Shown piece after piece: positions 19,662-29,838 of a stretch of 64,000 bases of DNA. The stretch is from positions 930,001-994,000 of the forward strand of contig CM000690.1 of the NCBI GenBank assembly GCA_000149225.2, in the 5' to 3' direction. Under the pieces are notes generated by a model. It was not told where the DNA came from and searched no databases. It worked only from the letters and a program-made list of their open reading frames with translations. Numbering within the stretch: position 1 is the stretch's first letter; each line of letters begins with the position of its first letter. Source of the stretch: Lachancea kluyveri NRRL Y-12651. Its lineage: Eukaryota; Ascomycota; Saccharomycetes; Saccharomycetales; Saccharomycetaceae. Both the position numbers and the translations under genes were made by a program.

Positions 19662-22600
19662 TTAATCATCTTGCCATTTCCCCCTCTTTTTGTATTCAGT
19701 GTACAATGTTCTATAATATGTTCTGCCAGGATTGTCCAAGCTGGCGTTGACAATTAATAACTCATCTTGTGAAAGAACGTCAAAAATTGAGTAAATGCCA
19801 ATAACTAACTCCTGTTTCACCGCAATCTCGAATGGTGAGTTGATTGCTAAGTGGATGTATTTAAGTAGCAGAACAGGTAAGTATTTTCTTAATGGTCTTT
19901 TAACCGCAGAAACTTTAGAAGTTAGTGAGCTCTTAGCACTGTTATTGTTTGAAATGTTGGAAGGTTCACAAAAGTTGTTTATCAGTCTTGCCAAAGAACG
20001 GGCAGAAGTATGAGTCAGGCCATACTTGGAGTTCTCAGATATTAGCCCCAAGAGCGTACATAAGGAAGTGTTGATCAAATGGTGACGGTTGGATAGCCTA
20101 TAACGATGGAATAGAAGAATAGACGATAATAATTGAGTAGTTGCGACAAATATGTCGTCATTATTCTCATGCTTTTGGCAAAAAGAAGCTATATTTAACT
20201 TCAAGGATAGTGGGAAAAGTGATTCCATGCAAAACTGTGGGAAGAGCCAATTCTTAGTGATCAACAAAGATTTGTAACAGTTAATCACCGTCAAAATCGA
20301 ATCCTTTCCACCGATAAATGAGTCACAGTTTGTGTAGAATTCGGAAACCGATTTTACAAATAGTTTGGTCCCGACCTCATTATCTTTAGTCAAGCGAACT
20401 GAGAAATGGATGTAAAGTTCTAAAATGCTATCAGTTACTCCACCACTTAGCTGGGAGAATGACTGGATTACTGTGTCAAATGCATTGTTGAATCCGTGAA
20501 ATCCGTCCTCTAGAGATTTTTCAATTACCGAGATCACACCTGGGCTGATATCGTCACCGGGGATACCCATCTGTCTAAGAACGACATAATGAGCAAGCAA
20601 ATACTCGAGTTTGTCTTGGTAGACGATGGAGTATAGCAAAAAAAAACTAGTGAATAATTGTTTATCAAGCGAAGTAGTTTTTTTCAAGTGCTTTGCTAAT
20701 TCTTTGACTAATTTAAAAAGCCTTCCATCCTTGGCAATGCTTTTTTTCTGGCAAACGTAATATAATGACCTTAGCAACCAGGAAAAGAGCCTGGTTTCTT
20801 GAAATACACTTTTGCTTTTGGACAGCTTATGAATGCCATGCGAGATAAATTGGTCTCTCAGCGTGCTTAATCCTTGATGAAGATCAGTATTGCCCTTGAT
20901 TGCATAGAAAGCCATCTGGAAATTGTTCAGCTCAAACTCTTTTTCCATTCCTTGCGACAATTTAGAGATAAAGCCCTCGACGAAATTCAAACTATTAGTC
21001 TCCTTTAGTTGAGATAAATGGTTATTCCAAATAGTTTCAAATAATCTGTTTTCGAACAAGTAGGTGTTACTGTCCTGACATATGATATTGGCAAGTCTGT
21101 TGAAATCAGTCTCGATATTAGACTTGAATGTTGGATTGCTTAACAAATGGCACAATACGGATACTTCCTGCTCACCCAAGTGTCTCTTTTCCGTTATCCT
21201 ATTAATCGTTTCTACTCTTACACTTTTGTTAATACACTGAATTGGAATTTGTGTAAAGTACTTCATGGCTAGGCCATTCTCATGCATTGTAGACATTTTT
21301 TCCACCAAGAAATATAATATGTTAGACTCTTCAAAAAAATCGTCATCTTTGAACAAAATATCAAGCAGCCCAATGTTGGAATCTTGGAGTAGTATGTTGA
21401 CTAGCTTTTGAAGACTTTCCTTGTCAAATGTTAAATTCACTAAAGAGCTCCACCTTTGGAACAGTTGTTTAATGACAGCTGTAGTTTCCGTTGAAGATAA
21501 TGTTGTGACAAATTTGGAAAATTCATGAATAGTGGTAGATAGATCGAACTCCTTTAATTCTCTTAATTTGAAAATAGAAAAGAAAAAATCAGAAGACACT
21601 TGTTTGTTTTTTATAGCATTCTTAACAAAACTACCATCGATTTGAGCAAGTCGTTCTTCAGGAATTACGTCATCATAAATTTCCAAAATATGATACTTCA
21701 GGTTCCAAAACTCTGATGAGTGGCCTTCCACTTCAAAGATTTTGGACAAGATCAGTTTAAACTCGGGTAAAATCATATAGGATAATTTATGGAACCCTGA
21801 TAGGATGACTGTTAAGACATGGATAGTGGTGATTTGCGTTACATCCAAAATAATCTCATCAACCAACTCACTCAAAAGTTGTCTTAATTGGGTGGTGGAA
21901 AGAGAAGGGACGTTTTCAGAAATAACTTTAAAAAAGCTTGGTTCTGTCAAAAAACAATTGGATTTTTGCTCATCTTCAGAATAATCCTTCCATAAGGCTA
22001 GAAACTGCAAGTACTCTCTCGCATTGATATGACACTGCACTAGTTTAGACCACGTTCTGACCACCTGCGGTGTAATATTTTCCTTCGCTAAAGAATCCAT
22101 CAAAACTTTCGTATTTAAAATACCAACTTCAATATCCAGCTCTAAAATGTTTCCGATCAATGACCACGCCCCTTCGTTGTTTGAGGTAGTTAATGCAGAA
22201 TGAGCTTCATTGAACAGGTTTTCTAAGAACTTTTGTGACATTGTTTTTTTAGAAATAGACAAATCTCTCAATAACATAGGTGCAACAGAAGGTTGAACTT
22301 TTACCAACAAGGTGAAGATTTTCTCCAGTTGAGTAAAATCGCTTCTTGACAGAAACTGGATACAAGTTCTGAACAAAGTATTGATTGTTTCAACTGACAA
22401 TTCCTGCTCATAAGCAGAAATGAACTTTTCTAGTTGTTTGGTACAATCTATCTGTTCACTGAATAGAAACCTACCAATATATGCGGTCAAAGTTTTGGTG
22501 CTTTCGTCGTGTTCGTCTGAAGGAAAAAGCGTAATGTATTGTAGGGTTGGGAGAAACAACTCCATTACAAATGCAGTTGCGATTTTTGGGTTGGCTTCAC

Positions 22601-23126
22601 GATTCCGAGTAAAGTTAGTAAATGTTGTCACCTCTTTAATCAATCTGTTTCTGAATTGCAATTCAACTACACCGCTTTTGAGTAATAGCCTCAAAGTGCT
22701 GCCGATGATTTTATTTTCATTCTCAGTAGAAACTTCCACTGTTAAACAAGAATTCAAAAGTGTGATTGTTTCCAAGAAAACGTTAATATAAAGATCGGTA
22801 TCATTTTCTATTGAACTTAAGGTTTGAATCAGGTGTGGGACAAATTTCAGATTTTTGAAGATCTTCTTCCTATGACTATCAGAGGCAAGCAATTTCCACA
22901 TTCGATTGAATAGCTCCCAGATGTGATAGTCTAACTTAAATTCCAGTTGCTTTTGATCGTTCCATCTGTCCACAATCAGTTCTAAAACAAATACTTCCTT
23001 GTTGGGGAAGTATATATCAGTGTTTGAGTCAAAAAGTTCGCTGACAATTTCATAAATTTGATGGGTAGTAATATTTTTTGATCTCAAAAGTTTGGATACA
23101 CCCTCGGCAGACTGTGGAATCTCCAT
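19662..23126 (-). CDS. URB2: URB2, nucleolar 60S ribosome-biogenesis protein
   Basis: The protein has 1154 aa (S. cerevisiae Urb2 about 1174). It is a long alpha-helical protein of low sequence complexity without catalytic motifs, opening with AEGVSKLLRSKNITTHQ, which resembles the Urb2 N terminus. Identification rests on length, overall similarity, and position between GEF1 and NUP85, exactly as YJR041C lies in S. cerevisiae. Urb2 acts in early pre-60S particles with Npa1/Urb1, Npa2/Rsa3 and Dbp6 in the nucleolus. Two PAC cores and an RRPE-like palindrome in its promoter fit a ribosome-biogenesis gene. It diverges from NUP85 with 257 bases between the starts. Confidence 0.92.
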   Translation of the reverse strand: MEIPQSAEGVSKLLRSKNITTHQIYEIVSELFDSNTDIYFPNKEVFVLELIVDRWNDQKQLEFKLDYHIWELFNRMWKLLASDSHRKKIFKNLKFVPHLIQTLSSIENDTDLYINVFLETITLLNSCLTVEVSTENENKIIGSTLRLLLKSGVVELQFRNRLIKEVTTFTNFTRNREANPKIATAFVMELFLPTLQYITLFPSDEHDESTKTLTAYIGRFLFSEQIDCTKQLEKFISAYEQELSVETINTLFRTCIQFLSRSDFTQLEKIFTLLVKVQPSVAPMLLRDLSISKKTMSQKFLENLFNEAHSALTTSNNEGAWSLIGNILELDIEVGILNTKVLMDSLAKENITPQVVRTWSKLVQCHINAREYLQFLALWKDYSEDEQKSNCFLTEPSFFKVISENVPSLSTTQLRQLLSELVDEIILDVTQITTIHVLTVILSGFHKLSYMILPEFKLILSKIFEVEGHSSEFWNLKYHILEIYDDVIPEERLAQIDGSFVKNAIKNKQVSSDFFFSIFKLRELKEFDLSTTIHEFSKFVTTLSSTETTAVIKQLFQRWSSLVNLTFDKESLQKLVNILLQDSNIGLLDILFKDDDFFEESNILYFLVEKMSTMHENGLAMKYFTQIPIQCINKSVRVETINRITEKRHLGEQEVSVLCHLLSNPTFKSNIETDFNRLANIICQDSNTYLFENRLFETIWNNHLSQLKETNSLNFVEGFISKLSQGMEKEFELNNFQMAFYAIKGNTDLHQGLSTLRDQFISHGIHKLSKSKSVFQETRLFSWLLRSLYYVCQKKSIAKDGRLFKLVKELAKHLKKTTSLDKQLFTSFFLLYSIVYQDKLEYLLAHYVVLRQMGIPGDDISPGVISVIEKSLEDGFHGFNNAFDTVIQSFSQLSGGVTDSILELYIHFSVRLTKDNEVGTKLFVKSVSEFYTNCDSFIGGKDSILTVINCYKSLLITKNWLFPQFCMESLFPLSLKLNIASFCQKHENNDDIFVATTQLLSSILLFHRYRLSNRHHLINTSLCTLLGLISENSKYGLTHTSARSLARLINNFCEPSNISNNNSAKSSLTSKVSAVKRPLRKYLPVLLLKYIHLAINSPFEIAVKQELVIGIYSIFDVLSQDELLIVNASLDNPGRTYYRTLYTEYKKRGKWQDD

Positions 23127-23170
23127 TTTTATGCTTGCTTGAGCTAATATCTAAACGAACTATCCGGTGA

Positions 23171-23203
23171 GATGAGCTTGAGATGAGCGTTTGGAAAATT
23201 TTC
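23171..23203. promoter_or_regulatory. Double PAC plus RRPE-like motif upstream of URB2
   Basis: GATGAGC occurs at 23171-23177 and again as GATGAGCG at 23182-23189, followed by GAAAATTTTC at 23194-23203. They lie 45-80 bases from the URB2 start. The combination is the standard signature of yeast ribosome-biogenesis promoters and was also seen before SNU13. Confidence 0.6.
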
Positions 23204-23383
23204 TACATGCTGTGTCGTTTTTGTGACGGGAAATCTTCATCATATTTTACGTGCCACATGATTTCTGAGATAGAAAAAAATCTTCGACCTAAAACATAGT
23301 TGTTTAGTGGAGATTTATCAGGCGCTCAAGATTGCTTGTAGAACAGTACCAGTCCTTTAGCTTCGGGCCATTGTAATTCGAAA

Positions 23384-25600
23384 ATGACCGTTGGGAAATT
23401 TCACAAAACAGATGACTTGTTAATGGATGTTGACGCCTTGGATTTTGTGAATGATCAGGAACCACCGAAAATTAACAGTGAGGCGATGGATGTTGATGAG
23501 CAAGAGGAACTAGAAAAGGATAGCGTCAGTGATGCTCCAGTAACACATTTTGTGGGTGGTCAACCGATCCATGAACCCATTGAAGATTTCAATAGAGAGG
23601 GAAAAGCTTTAAAGTTCAAATTAAATCCAATATCCTCCCAAAGCCTGGGGTTTGTTTCTGCTCATGTTGCTGAAACCAAGTTATACACAAGCGAAATCCA
23701 GAGCGTAGACAACTCAACTGCGTACTCTCAGTATGTTTCAAAATTGTTTGAAATCTATGACGATTTAGGTGAAGATAGACAATTTTCTGTACCAACAATT
23801 GGCCTAATCAGTAACTCTTCTAGAGAGGAGCATTTACAAGTGGTGAACCTTGCGATGGAAGCGACGGTAAATGAATTGGAAATTCTAATAGAATCTGTCA
23901 AAAACAGTAAAAATATTGCCAGGCTCGTTGACTTGGAGGAGTCTTTGACCATCTTGAATTGTTTGAAGACGATACACTTTACTCTAGATTCGGAAAACTC
24001 TAGGTCGCAGTTTTTTCGTGATTTGGAAAACTGGATCAACAGGACTGATGGTGAACCAAGTGAACAAGTCATTGAACAAGTTTTCTCGACAGCCGAAACG
24101 GGTAGGACTTATGAATCTCCCTTTTTTTGGAAACTGGTTAACCAATTGCTTATCAGAGGGTTATTCAAACAAGCTATTGGCTGTCTGGAAAGGTCACATA
24201 TCTTAAAAGATTTAGAGAATAAATGTTCGGCCACAGCGAACACTTTAAATGACGTGATGGTGTTAATCAACGAGTATCCACATCACTCCGAAAATGCTTT
24301 CCGTGAATGGAAATCTACTATGCTGCAATTGTCCCAGAGTTATTCCAGTGCAGATACCGCAATATCTGCTGAATTGTACGATTACATTAGAGACATGCTC
24401 TTAGTGCTAAGCGGTACTCAATCGAAAATCCTACAGTATTCCAAGACCTGGTACGAATCTTTCTGTGGGTTGATACTATTTTACATTCCTACTATGGAGT
24501 TAACAGAGGAGTATCTACAAATATCCTTAGAAGCACACCCATTGGATGTTTGTAATAACTGGGAACAATCTTGCGTCGATATTATTAGAGGTAAGATTTA
24601 CTCCACTCTACCTGTCTTGGAGTCGTTAGACCGCTGCACAGCTGCTTTTACAGCAGCCTTTTCTGAAGCAAAAGGTTTGTTAGAGAATGACATTGCTACC
24701 ATGTTTGAAGATGTAGAAGAATATGAGGATGAAGACTTGTTTTCTACAAAAAACAGCATGGCGTCGTATTTGTTAAACAGTTTTGCGCTAGAACTGGTTT
24801 CATATGACGACAAGGATTTATGGCCGGTTGCAATTGGTATACTTTCTCTTTGTCCATCTTCAAACAACAGTGCCAAAAGATTGGCAATTGCAGAATTGTT
24901 ACCTCACTATCCATTTAAAACCAACGATGATATTGAGTGGCTTTTAACTGTATGCGCTAAGTGGAAGCTACCTGCCGTTTCCAAGACAATCTACAAGATC
25001 CTGGGAAACAAATTACTATACGAGAATAATGTCGTGGAGGCCATGAGCAACTTTAGCAGAGCTGGTGAGTTTGAATGGGTTAAGCATTACTCCTGGATGA
25101 TTTTTGAAGCGTCTCTTCTACAAGGAAGGCCTCTGGAAGACGTTGTGATCAATGCCATTGTGGGCGACGAACAAGGAGAGATACCGGCTCAACTACTCAA
25201 CAGCGTTGTAACAAAAGTGATGAGGCAAACTCTTTCACCTTATGCGGTTTTGTATCAATTCTATCAATATACTTCAGCACAGAATTGGAGTTCGTCTATG
25301 ACCAATTTGTGCGCACTCTTAGAGGCACCATTTTTACCACAGGAATATTTCATCCTATTGGTGGCTCAATTTTTGTATCCGCTTTTCTTAAAGGACGACG
25401 CAAGGCGCCTCAGTGAAACAACCCTTCTACGCATAATCAAAACCTTGGAGAGGTGTGATACGCTCAGCAAAAAAAGTTTTGCTATGTATGAAGCCCTGTT
25501 CAAAGTTGAACATGATGCCTCGCTTCCTGAAAGGCTTGATGAGCTAATCCAACTCGTTAGGAGAAAGCTAAACTTTAAGCTCTGCCAAGAGTTCATGTAG
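23384..25600 (+). CDS. NUP85: NUP85, Y-complex nucleoporin
   Basis: The protein has 738 aa (S. cerevisiae 744). The acidic N terminus (DVDALDFVND, then MDVDEQEELEKD) precedes a beta-rich segment, and the remaining ~550 residues are an alpha-helical solenoid of the ancestral coatomer element type. Nup85 is part of the Nup84 (Y-shaped) scaffold complex of the nuclear pore, where it binds Seh1 through its N-terminal blade. Position beside URB2 and before POL32 matches YJR042W. No odd features were seen. Confidence 0.94.
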   Translation: MTVGKFHKTDDLLMDVDALDFVNDQEPPKINSEAMDVDEQEELEKDSVSDAPVTHFVGGQPIHEPIEDFNREGKALKFKLNPISSQSLGFVSAHVAETKLYTSEIQSVDNSTAYSQYVSKLFEIYDDLGEDRQFSVPTIGLISNSSREEHLQVVNLAMEATVNELEILIESVKNSKNIARLVDLEESLTILNCLKTIHFTLDSENSRSQFFRDLENWINRTDGEPSEQVIEQVFSTAETGRTYESPFFWKLVNQLLIRGLFKQAIGCLERSHILKDLENKCSATANTLNDVMVLINEYPHHSENAFREWKSTMLQLSQSYSSADTAISAELYDYIRDMLLVLSGTQSKILQYSKTWYESFCGLILFYIPTMELTEEYLQISLEAHPLDVCNNWEQSCVDIIRGKIYSTLPVLESLDRCTAAFTAAFSEAKGLLENDIATMFEDVEEYEDEDLFSTKNSMASYLLNSFALELVSYDDKDLWPVAIGILSLCPSSNNSAKRLAIAELLPHYPFKTNDDIEWLLTVCAKWKLPAVSKTIYKILGNKLLYENNVVEAMSNFSRAGEFEWVKHYSWMIFEASLLQGRPLEDVVINAIVGDEQGEIPAQLLNSVVTKVMRQTLSPYAVLYQFYQYTSAQNWSSSMTNLCALLEAPFLPQEYFILLVAQFLYPLFLKDDARRLSETTLLRIIKTLERCDTLSKKSFAMYEALFKVEHDASLPERLDELIQLVRRKLNFKLCQEFM

Positions 25601-25890
25601 ATGATCAGCAAAAACGTGTATACTAGAGTTTAAAATTGAATCACTTTTTAAAAAAAGGTTTTAGTACATTTTAAAACAATTTTAGATGGGTTGCTATATA
25701 GTTTATCGGATGAAAGAGTGGGTTCAAAAAAAAGAGGAAAACTATCATGGATATGTAAAAAAGATGAGGGAAAGGGAAACCCTTCCAGTTATAGACATTA
25801 ACGACTGGAAAATGATAAAGACAGCCTCCTTCCCACTCTTTGTGACTTAGAAAAAAACGATTAATGATTCACCAATTGTTTTTTTTTCCT

Positions 25891-26373
25891 TCAACAAACA
25901 ACATCCTGGGTAGCTCTAGAGTTCAATAACAAGGCGACAATCAAACCGTACAAACCTAAAACTTCAGCGAAAATTAGAATCAAAATCATACCAACAAATA
26001 ATCTTGGTTGTTGAGCTGTACCTCTGACACCAGCATCACCAACAATACCAATGGCGAAACCGGCGGCCAAACCACTTAAACCAACAGACAAACCAGCACC
26101 AAGTTGGATGAAACCAGTGTACAAGGCTTGCTTTTGACCCAAGGAGTAACAGACCAAGACGGAGACGACTAAACCATAAATGGCGATAATACCAGCCATA
26201 ATGACAGGAACAATGTTCTTGAACAACAAATCAGGTCTCAAGACACAGGTGGCACAAATACCGACACCAGATTTAGCGGTACCGTAAGCAGCACCGAAGG
26301 AGGTAAAGATGATGGCAGCAGCACAGCCGATAGCACCAAAGAAGGGGGCGTAGACAGGACACAATTCACTCAT
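25891..26373 (-). CDS. VMA3: VMA3 (CUP5), V-ATPase proteolipid subunit c
   Basis: The protein has 160 aa, the same length as S. cerevisiae Vma3 and nearly identical. Four transmembrane helices are evident. [17 protein letters not shown] in the fourth contains the proton-carrying glutamate (E137). Subunit c forms the rotating ring of the V0 sector that acidifies the vacuole and endosomes. The gene is convergent with NUP85 and lies 266 bases after the POL32 stop. In S. cerevisiae this gene (YEL027W) follows SNU13 on chromosome V, so its place between NUP85 and POL32 illustrates the interleaved ancestral order. Confidence 0.98.
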   Translation of the reverse strand: MSELCPVYAPFFGAIGCAAAIIFTSFGAAYGTAKSGVGICATCVLRPDLLFKNIVPVIMAGIIAIYGLVVSVLVCYSLGQKQALYTGFIQLGAGLSVGLSGLAAGFAIGIVGDAGVRGTAQQPRLFVGMILILIFAEVLGLYGLIVALLLNSRATQDVVC

Positions 26374-26639
26374 TATTTGCTAGTGTTTTAGGTTTTTTGT
26401 TTTCTCTATTGGTGGTTGTTGTATAATGAAGTAGAGAAGTTGACAAAAACCCCTTTAAAATTTGCAACCAGAATGAAAAAAAAGAAGAAAGAAAAAAAAA
26501 TTTCAGTAGTAGGCTGCATCAGGGTAACACGTGGTTGTTTATCACTATATACGCATATGTGCATAACGTGAGTCCATGCAGCAAAAGTAATATTATATAT
26601 ACGAGAAACGGCGATAGATTGGTGAGAGTTAAACCGATA

Positions 26640-26869
26640 TTACTTCTTGCCAAAAAAGCTCATCAGTGATTTCTGAACTTTCTTTTTGGGGCCTTTGGTC
26701 GTGGTTGACTCCTGAGGTCTCTTTGTTTGCGTTTTCTGCGAAACGTTATTGCGCTGTGTGGTGCGCTTTGTAGGTGTAGCTGGTTTTTGGGTGACAATGT
26801 AGCCATCTTCGTCTATGTATGTGCTTGCTTTTGCGGGCGTTTGCTGTTGTTCTAGCTCTTGTTCTTGTC

Positions 26870-26911
<42 letters not shown>

Positions 26912-27776
26912 TTTTTGGCGACGAAATCTCCATCAACGACTCGTCTGCAGTAGTATCTAACAAGTTTTCCAGCTCATCAGGATCAATTCGGTTGTCCTGT
27001 TGTGTATCAACTTGACAGTCTTGCTGTGTGTCAATTTCCTCAACATTTGGCTTTTCCTCCTCTTTTAATTCGGTGTCATCATCATCATCACCCTCATCCT
27101 CATCCTCAAATAGCTTGGCCAGCTCTTCGTTTTGTTTCCTGGTCTTTGTATCTACCACAGTACTGCATCGAGCGTTGTCTTTCCTCTTCTGTAACTCCTG
27201 CAACCTCGCCTGTTCTTTAGCCTCTCTTTCCTGTTTCATTTTTTGGAGTAGCCTAGTTGACTGTAATCCCATGTTTTTGAACTTGTCGCTTTTTTTATTG
27301 TCGTTCTCATCTTCTGTTTTATCCTGTTTTGGCTTCACTTCTGGGAAAGTATGTGATCTTCGCGATGGGACAGGGGCTGTCACTGGGTCGGCCACACTTT
27401 TTGCTCTTTGTGCATTTCTGGTGTTTGTAGCTTTGGTAATCGAGACCTCATGACAGTTTTTGATGGTCAGCGGGTGATTGACTAGTGGTCTGTTCACGTA
27501 AGTGAATTGTTCCGTAGGATTGAAGCCGTAGATAAAGGCATCGACGATATCATGGTCTTCGACATTCGAATCCTGGACAAGCTGTATAGTTCCATTTGCA
27601 CGCACAACAACTACTACACAGCTTACTTTTCCATTTCTAGTGCAGTAGTAGTTGTATAGCTCTCGTTTAGCCCTGGAAGATGTTAGCTGAAAGTTGGTGG
27701 TCAAGTCGGTGTAAACTACAGGCTGTATATCGGTAAAGAGTCTATCATTGATGTACTTTGTAATATCCTGACGCAT
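26640..27776 (-). CDS. POL32: POL32, third subunit of DNA polymerase delta
   Basis: The protein has 378 aa (S. cerevisiae 350). The N-terminal ~110 residues form the winged-helix part that binds Pol31. The middle is charged and low in complexity, with an acidic stretch (EDEDEGDDDDD) and a run of about 13 glutamines. The C terminus ends in QKSLMSFF (residues 368-375), a canonical PCNA-interacting box (QxxLxxFF) followed by GKK. Pol32 raises polymerase delta processivity and is needed for break-induced replication and translesion synthesis. The extra length relative to S. cerevisiae lies in the disordered middle. Confidence 0.95.
26872..26909. repeat. CTG/CAG trinucleotide run coding polyglutamine in POL32
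   Basis: About 13 uninterrupted CTG units on the + strand (CAG in the coding sense) encode a polyQ stretch; further Q-rich sequence (QEQELEQQQ) follows. Pure trinucleotide runs of this kind vary in length between strains. Confidence 0.85.
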
Positions 27777-28099
27777 TGGTTAAAAGTCTAGCCGCAAAAG
27801 ATGTGTATTTCCTTGCTATTTTTGCCTTTCTTGATCAAAGTATGAGTACTTTACTCTATTCTATTTTTTTTTTCTGTTCTTGTCAATAGCTTGCGCGTTT
27901 GATTTTCCGAGAGGACGCGTCTCTGAGAAGAGAATGGATAAATATTGAGGAAAGCGTTGCTATAATAGAGCGGTAGAAAAGAAAGAAAAGATACGAGCCC
28001 ACACACGGATAGCTTTACGCTACCTTTGAGGAAAATGCTTCTGTACTGCGCTCGAAGGTAGTTGTGTATACGTGCCACAGATAAAAACCAAAAAATTAA

Positions 28100-28171
28100 T
28101 AGCGCCGCTTGGTTTCGATCCAAGGACATCAGGGTTATGAGCCCTGCGCGCTTCCACTGCGCCACGGCGCT
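28100..28171 (-). tRNA. Initiator tRNA-Met (CAU)
   Basis: The minus strand gives a 72-nt cloverleaf starting AGCGCCGTGGCGCAG and ending GGCGCTA. The anticodon CAT (complement of 28137-28139) sits on three G-C pairs (GGG/CCC), and the acceptor stem begins with an A:T pair. The T-loop reads ATCGAAA rather than TTCGAAT. These are the hallmarks of eukaryotic initiator tRNA, and the sequence differs from S. cerevisiae initiator tRNA at only one T-stem pair. Confidence 0.97.
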
Positions 28172-28495
28172 ATATGAACTTATGATGTCGTGGTTCCACA
28201 ATCAATAGGTTATATCACAAAGTCTTTTAGCCGAGCCTCGTGAGAAACTAAATAGACCAAAGAGAAGAGCTTCAGATTGTCAGGAATAGTTGTACATCAA
28301 CAACCCGATAGAACAATTGAGAAACAGGTTAGAGGAATTTAATTGAATATTTAATCTTTTTTTCTTTCTTTCTTTTCCACCATTGCGTAGGGCTAAGGAT
28401 CTGTTTATACACGTTACTTATATAAATCTGTATTTCATTGTGCTGATTGCAGGTCAAAGAGGCTGTCCCTTCTTTTTCTCTGAGAGGGTCGTCTC
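28172..28495. other. Spacer between tRNA-iMet and the SDR gene
   Basis: About 324 bases holding the upstream flank of the tRNA and the 3' region of the SDR gene. A pyrimidine-rich stretch lies around 28357-28380. No gene is supported. Confidence 0.5.
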
Positions 28496-29374
28496 TTAAA
28501 CACAGGTGTAGCCACCATCGACAACGATGTCACAACCATTGGTAAAGCTTGCAGCGTCACTAGCTAGGTACAGATAAGCACCAACAAGCTCTTGAGGCAA
28601 AGCCTCTCTGCCCATAGGTGTTAACCCCCACCATTGAGCTCTCTGCTCGGTTGGAACAAAAGAGCTTAAAACGGTATCGGTGTAGCCTGGAGAAACCGAG
28701 TTGCATCTGATCTTACCAGCAGGGTCGGTTAGGTGAGCAAACTCGACGGCAAAACCTTTGGCCATGTGCCTAACGGCAGCTTTTGAAGCGTTGTAACAAG
28801 TCTGATAGTTGGGGACGTTGGAAATGTAACTCGACATGGAGGCCGTCAAAATAATGGACCCGTGAGCCTGCTGCTTAAAAACCTCTGCAACGTATTTGCA
28901 ACAGTGGAAAGTTCCCTGCACATTGACATCCATAACGCGCTGCCAGATCTCTGGGGTGGCATCCTCGTTTAGAATACTACCATTGGTCCATGCAACTCCA
29001 GCGTTTGCAATGAGAGTGTCTATGTCTCGTCCTGGGAAATCGGTTCTTACAGCGTCGATGACTGCACGGACATCCTCGGCATTTGTAATGTCAATCTGAT
29101 AAGCCTTTGCGGTAATCCCATAGGTTGCGGAAAGCGTGTCTGCCAATGCTTGATCGAATCGGTAATCCAAAAGGGCCAAATCAGACCCAGCAGACGCAAA
29201 CCCGTGGCACAGAGCGCCTCCGATTGCCCCCGCTGCACCAGTGATGATGGTCAGCCTGTTGCGCTGGGAGAACAAATCCAAGTAGCTGGACGCTTGCTGA
29301 AATCTCTCAATTGGAGGAGCTTGAGGAACGGTCTTTTCTTCAGTTGGGCCTCTCAAATAATTATGAAATGACAT
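28496..29374 (-). CDS. Short-chain dehydrogenase/reductase, sorbose/mannitol reductase-like
   Basis: The protein has 292 aa and is a classical SDR. TGAAGAIGG (residues 45-53) is the Rossmann dinucleotide motif, NAG (124-126) stabilises the central sheet, and Ser179/Ser181 with Tyr194 and Lys198 (YNASK) form the active site. It ends in DIVVDGGYTCV, typical of the family. Overall it resembles Candida Sou1-type L-sorbose reductases and fungal NADP-dependent mannitol dehydrogenases, so reduction of a ketose to a polyol is likely, with substrate unproven. No gene of this kind lies at the matching S. cerevisiae position, so it was either lost there or gained here. It diverges from BUD16. Confidence 0.85.
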   Translation of the reverse strand: MSFHNYLRGPTEEKTVPQAPPIERFQQASSYLDLFSQRNRLTIITGAAGAIGGALCHGFASAGSDLALLDYRFDQALADTLSATYGITAKAYQIDITNAEDVRAVIDAVRTDFPGRDIDTLIANAGVAWTNGSILNEDATPEIWQRVMDVNVQGTFHCCKYVAEVFKQQAHGSIILTASMSSYISNVPNYQTCYNASKAAVRHMAKGFAVEFAHLTDPAGKIRCNSVSPGYTDTVLSSFVPTEQRAQWWGLTPMGREALPQELVGAYLYLASDAASFTNGCDIVVDGGYTCV

Positions 29375-29838
29375 TTTGACGGACGAAATAGCTAAACAAC
29401 GGATCCAGGAGCTACAGCAACAAGAGCAGCTCGATAAATCAAATAGCTCATGTCTCGGTACTCGTGTACACGCTGGTATTTATATATTATAAATCTGCAT
29501 TTATCTCACTTCCCCTTTTCTTTCTTTTTTTTTCCCTGTTCGTCCCCCTTTCTTTTTGCTGCCATTTCAATATGATATTGCCCCTGGTCCGAGCGTTCCA
29601 GTTTTGCTAAGCAACGGTGTACGTCTTTGTCGAGCCTGCCCTCGCTATTGTCTTGCGATACTCTCATTCTTGGCTCTGGTTTCTCGCGGCATGTACGGGA
29701 ATCAAGGAAATATAACTATGTACGTACACGCGGGCAAGAGGCTGCAACTAGGAACGAAGACGATTCTAATCGATTAAAGAAGAGGCAGGCAAAATAGTGG
29801 CATACGTTCAAGCCTCTCCACGCTAAAGAGTATCGCTC
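29375..29838. other. Divergent promoter region, SDR-BUD16
   Basis: This 464-base region serves both flanking genes. A TATA-like stretch (TATTTATATATTATAAA, around 29477-29493) lies about 105-120 bases from the SDR start, followed by a pyrimidine-rich tract. A 73-codon frame at 29556-29777 is not recognisable and is probably chance. Confidence 0.5.

Noticed and set aside
27851-28201. 116-codon minus-strand frame covering the initiator tRNA
   Set aside because: It reads through the tRNA gene and has no family resemblance.
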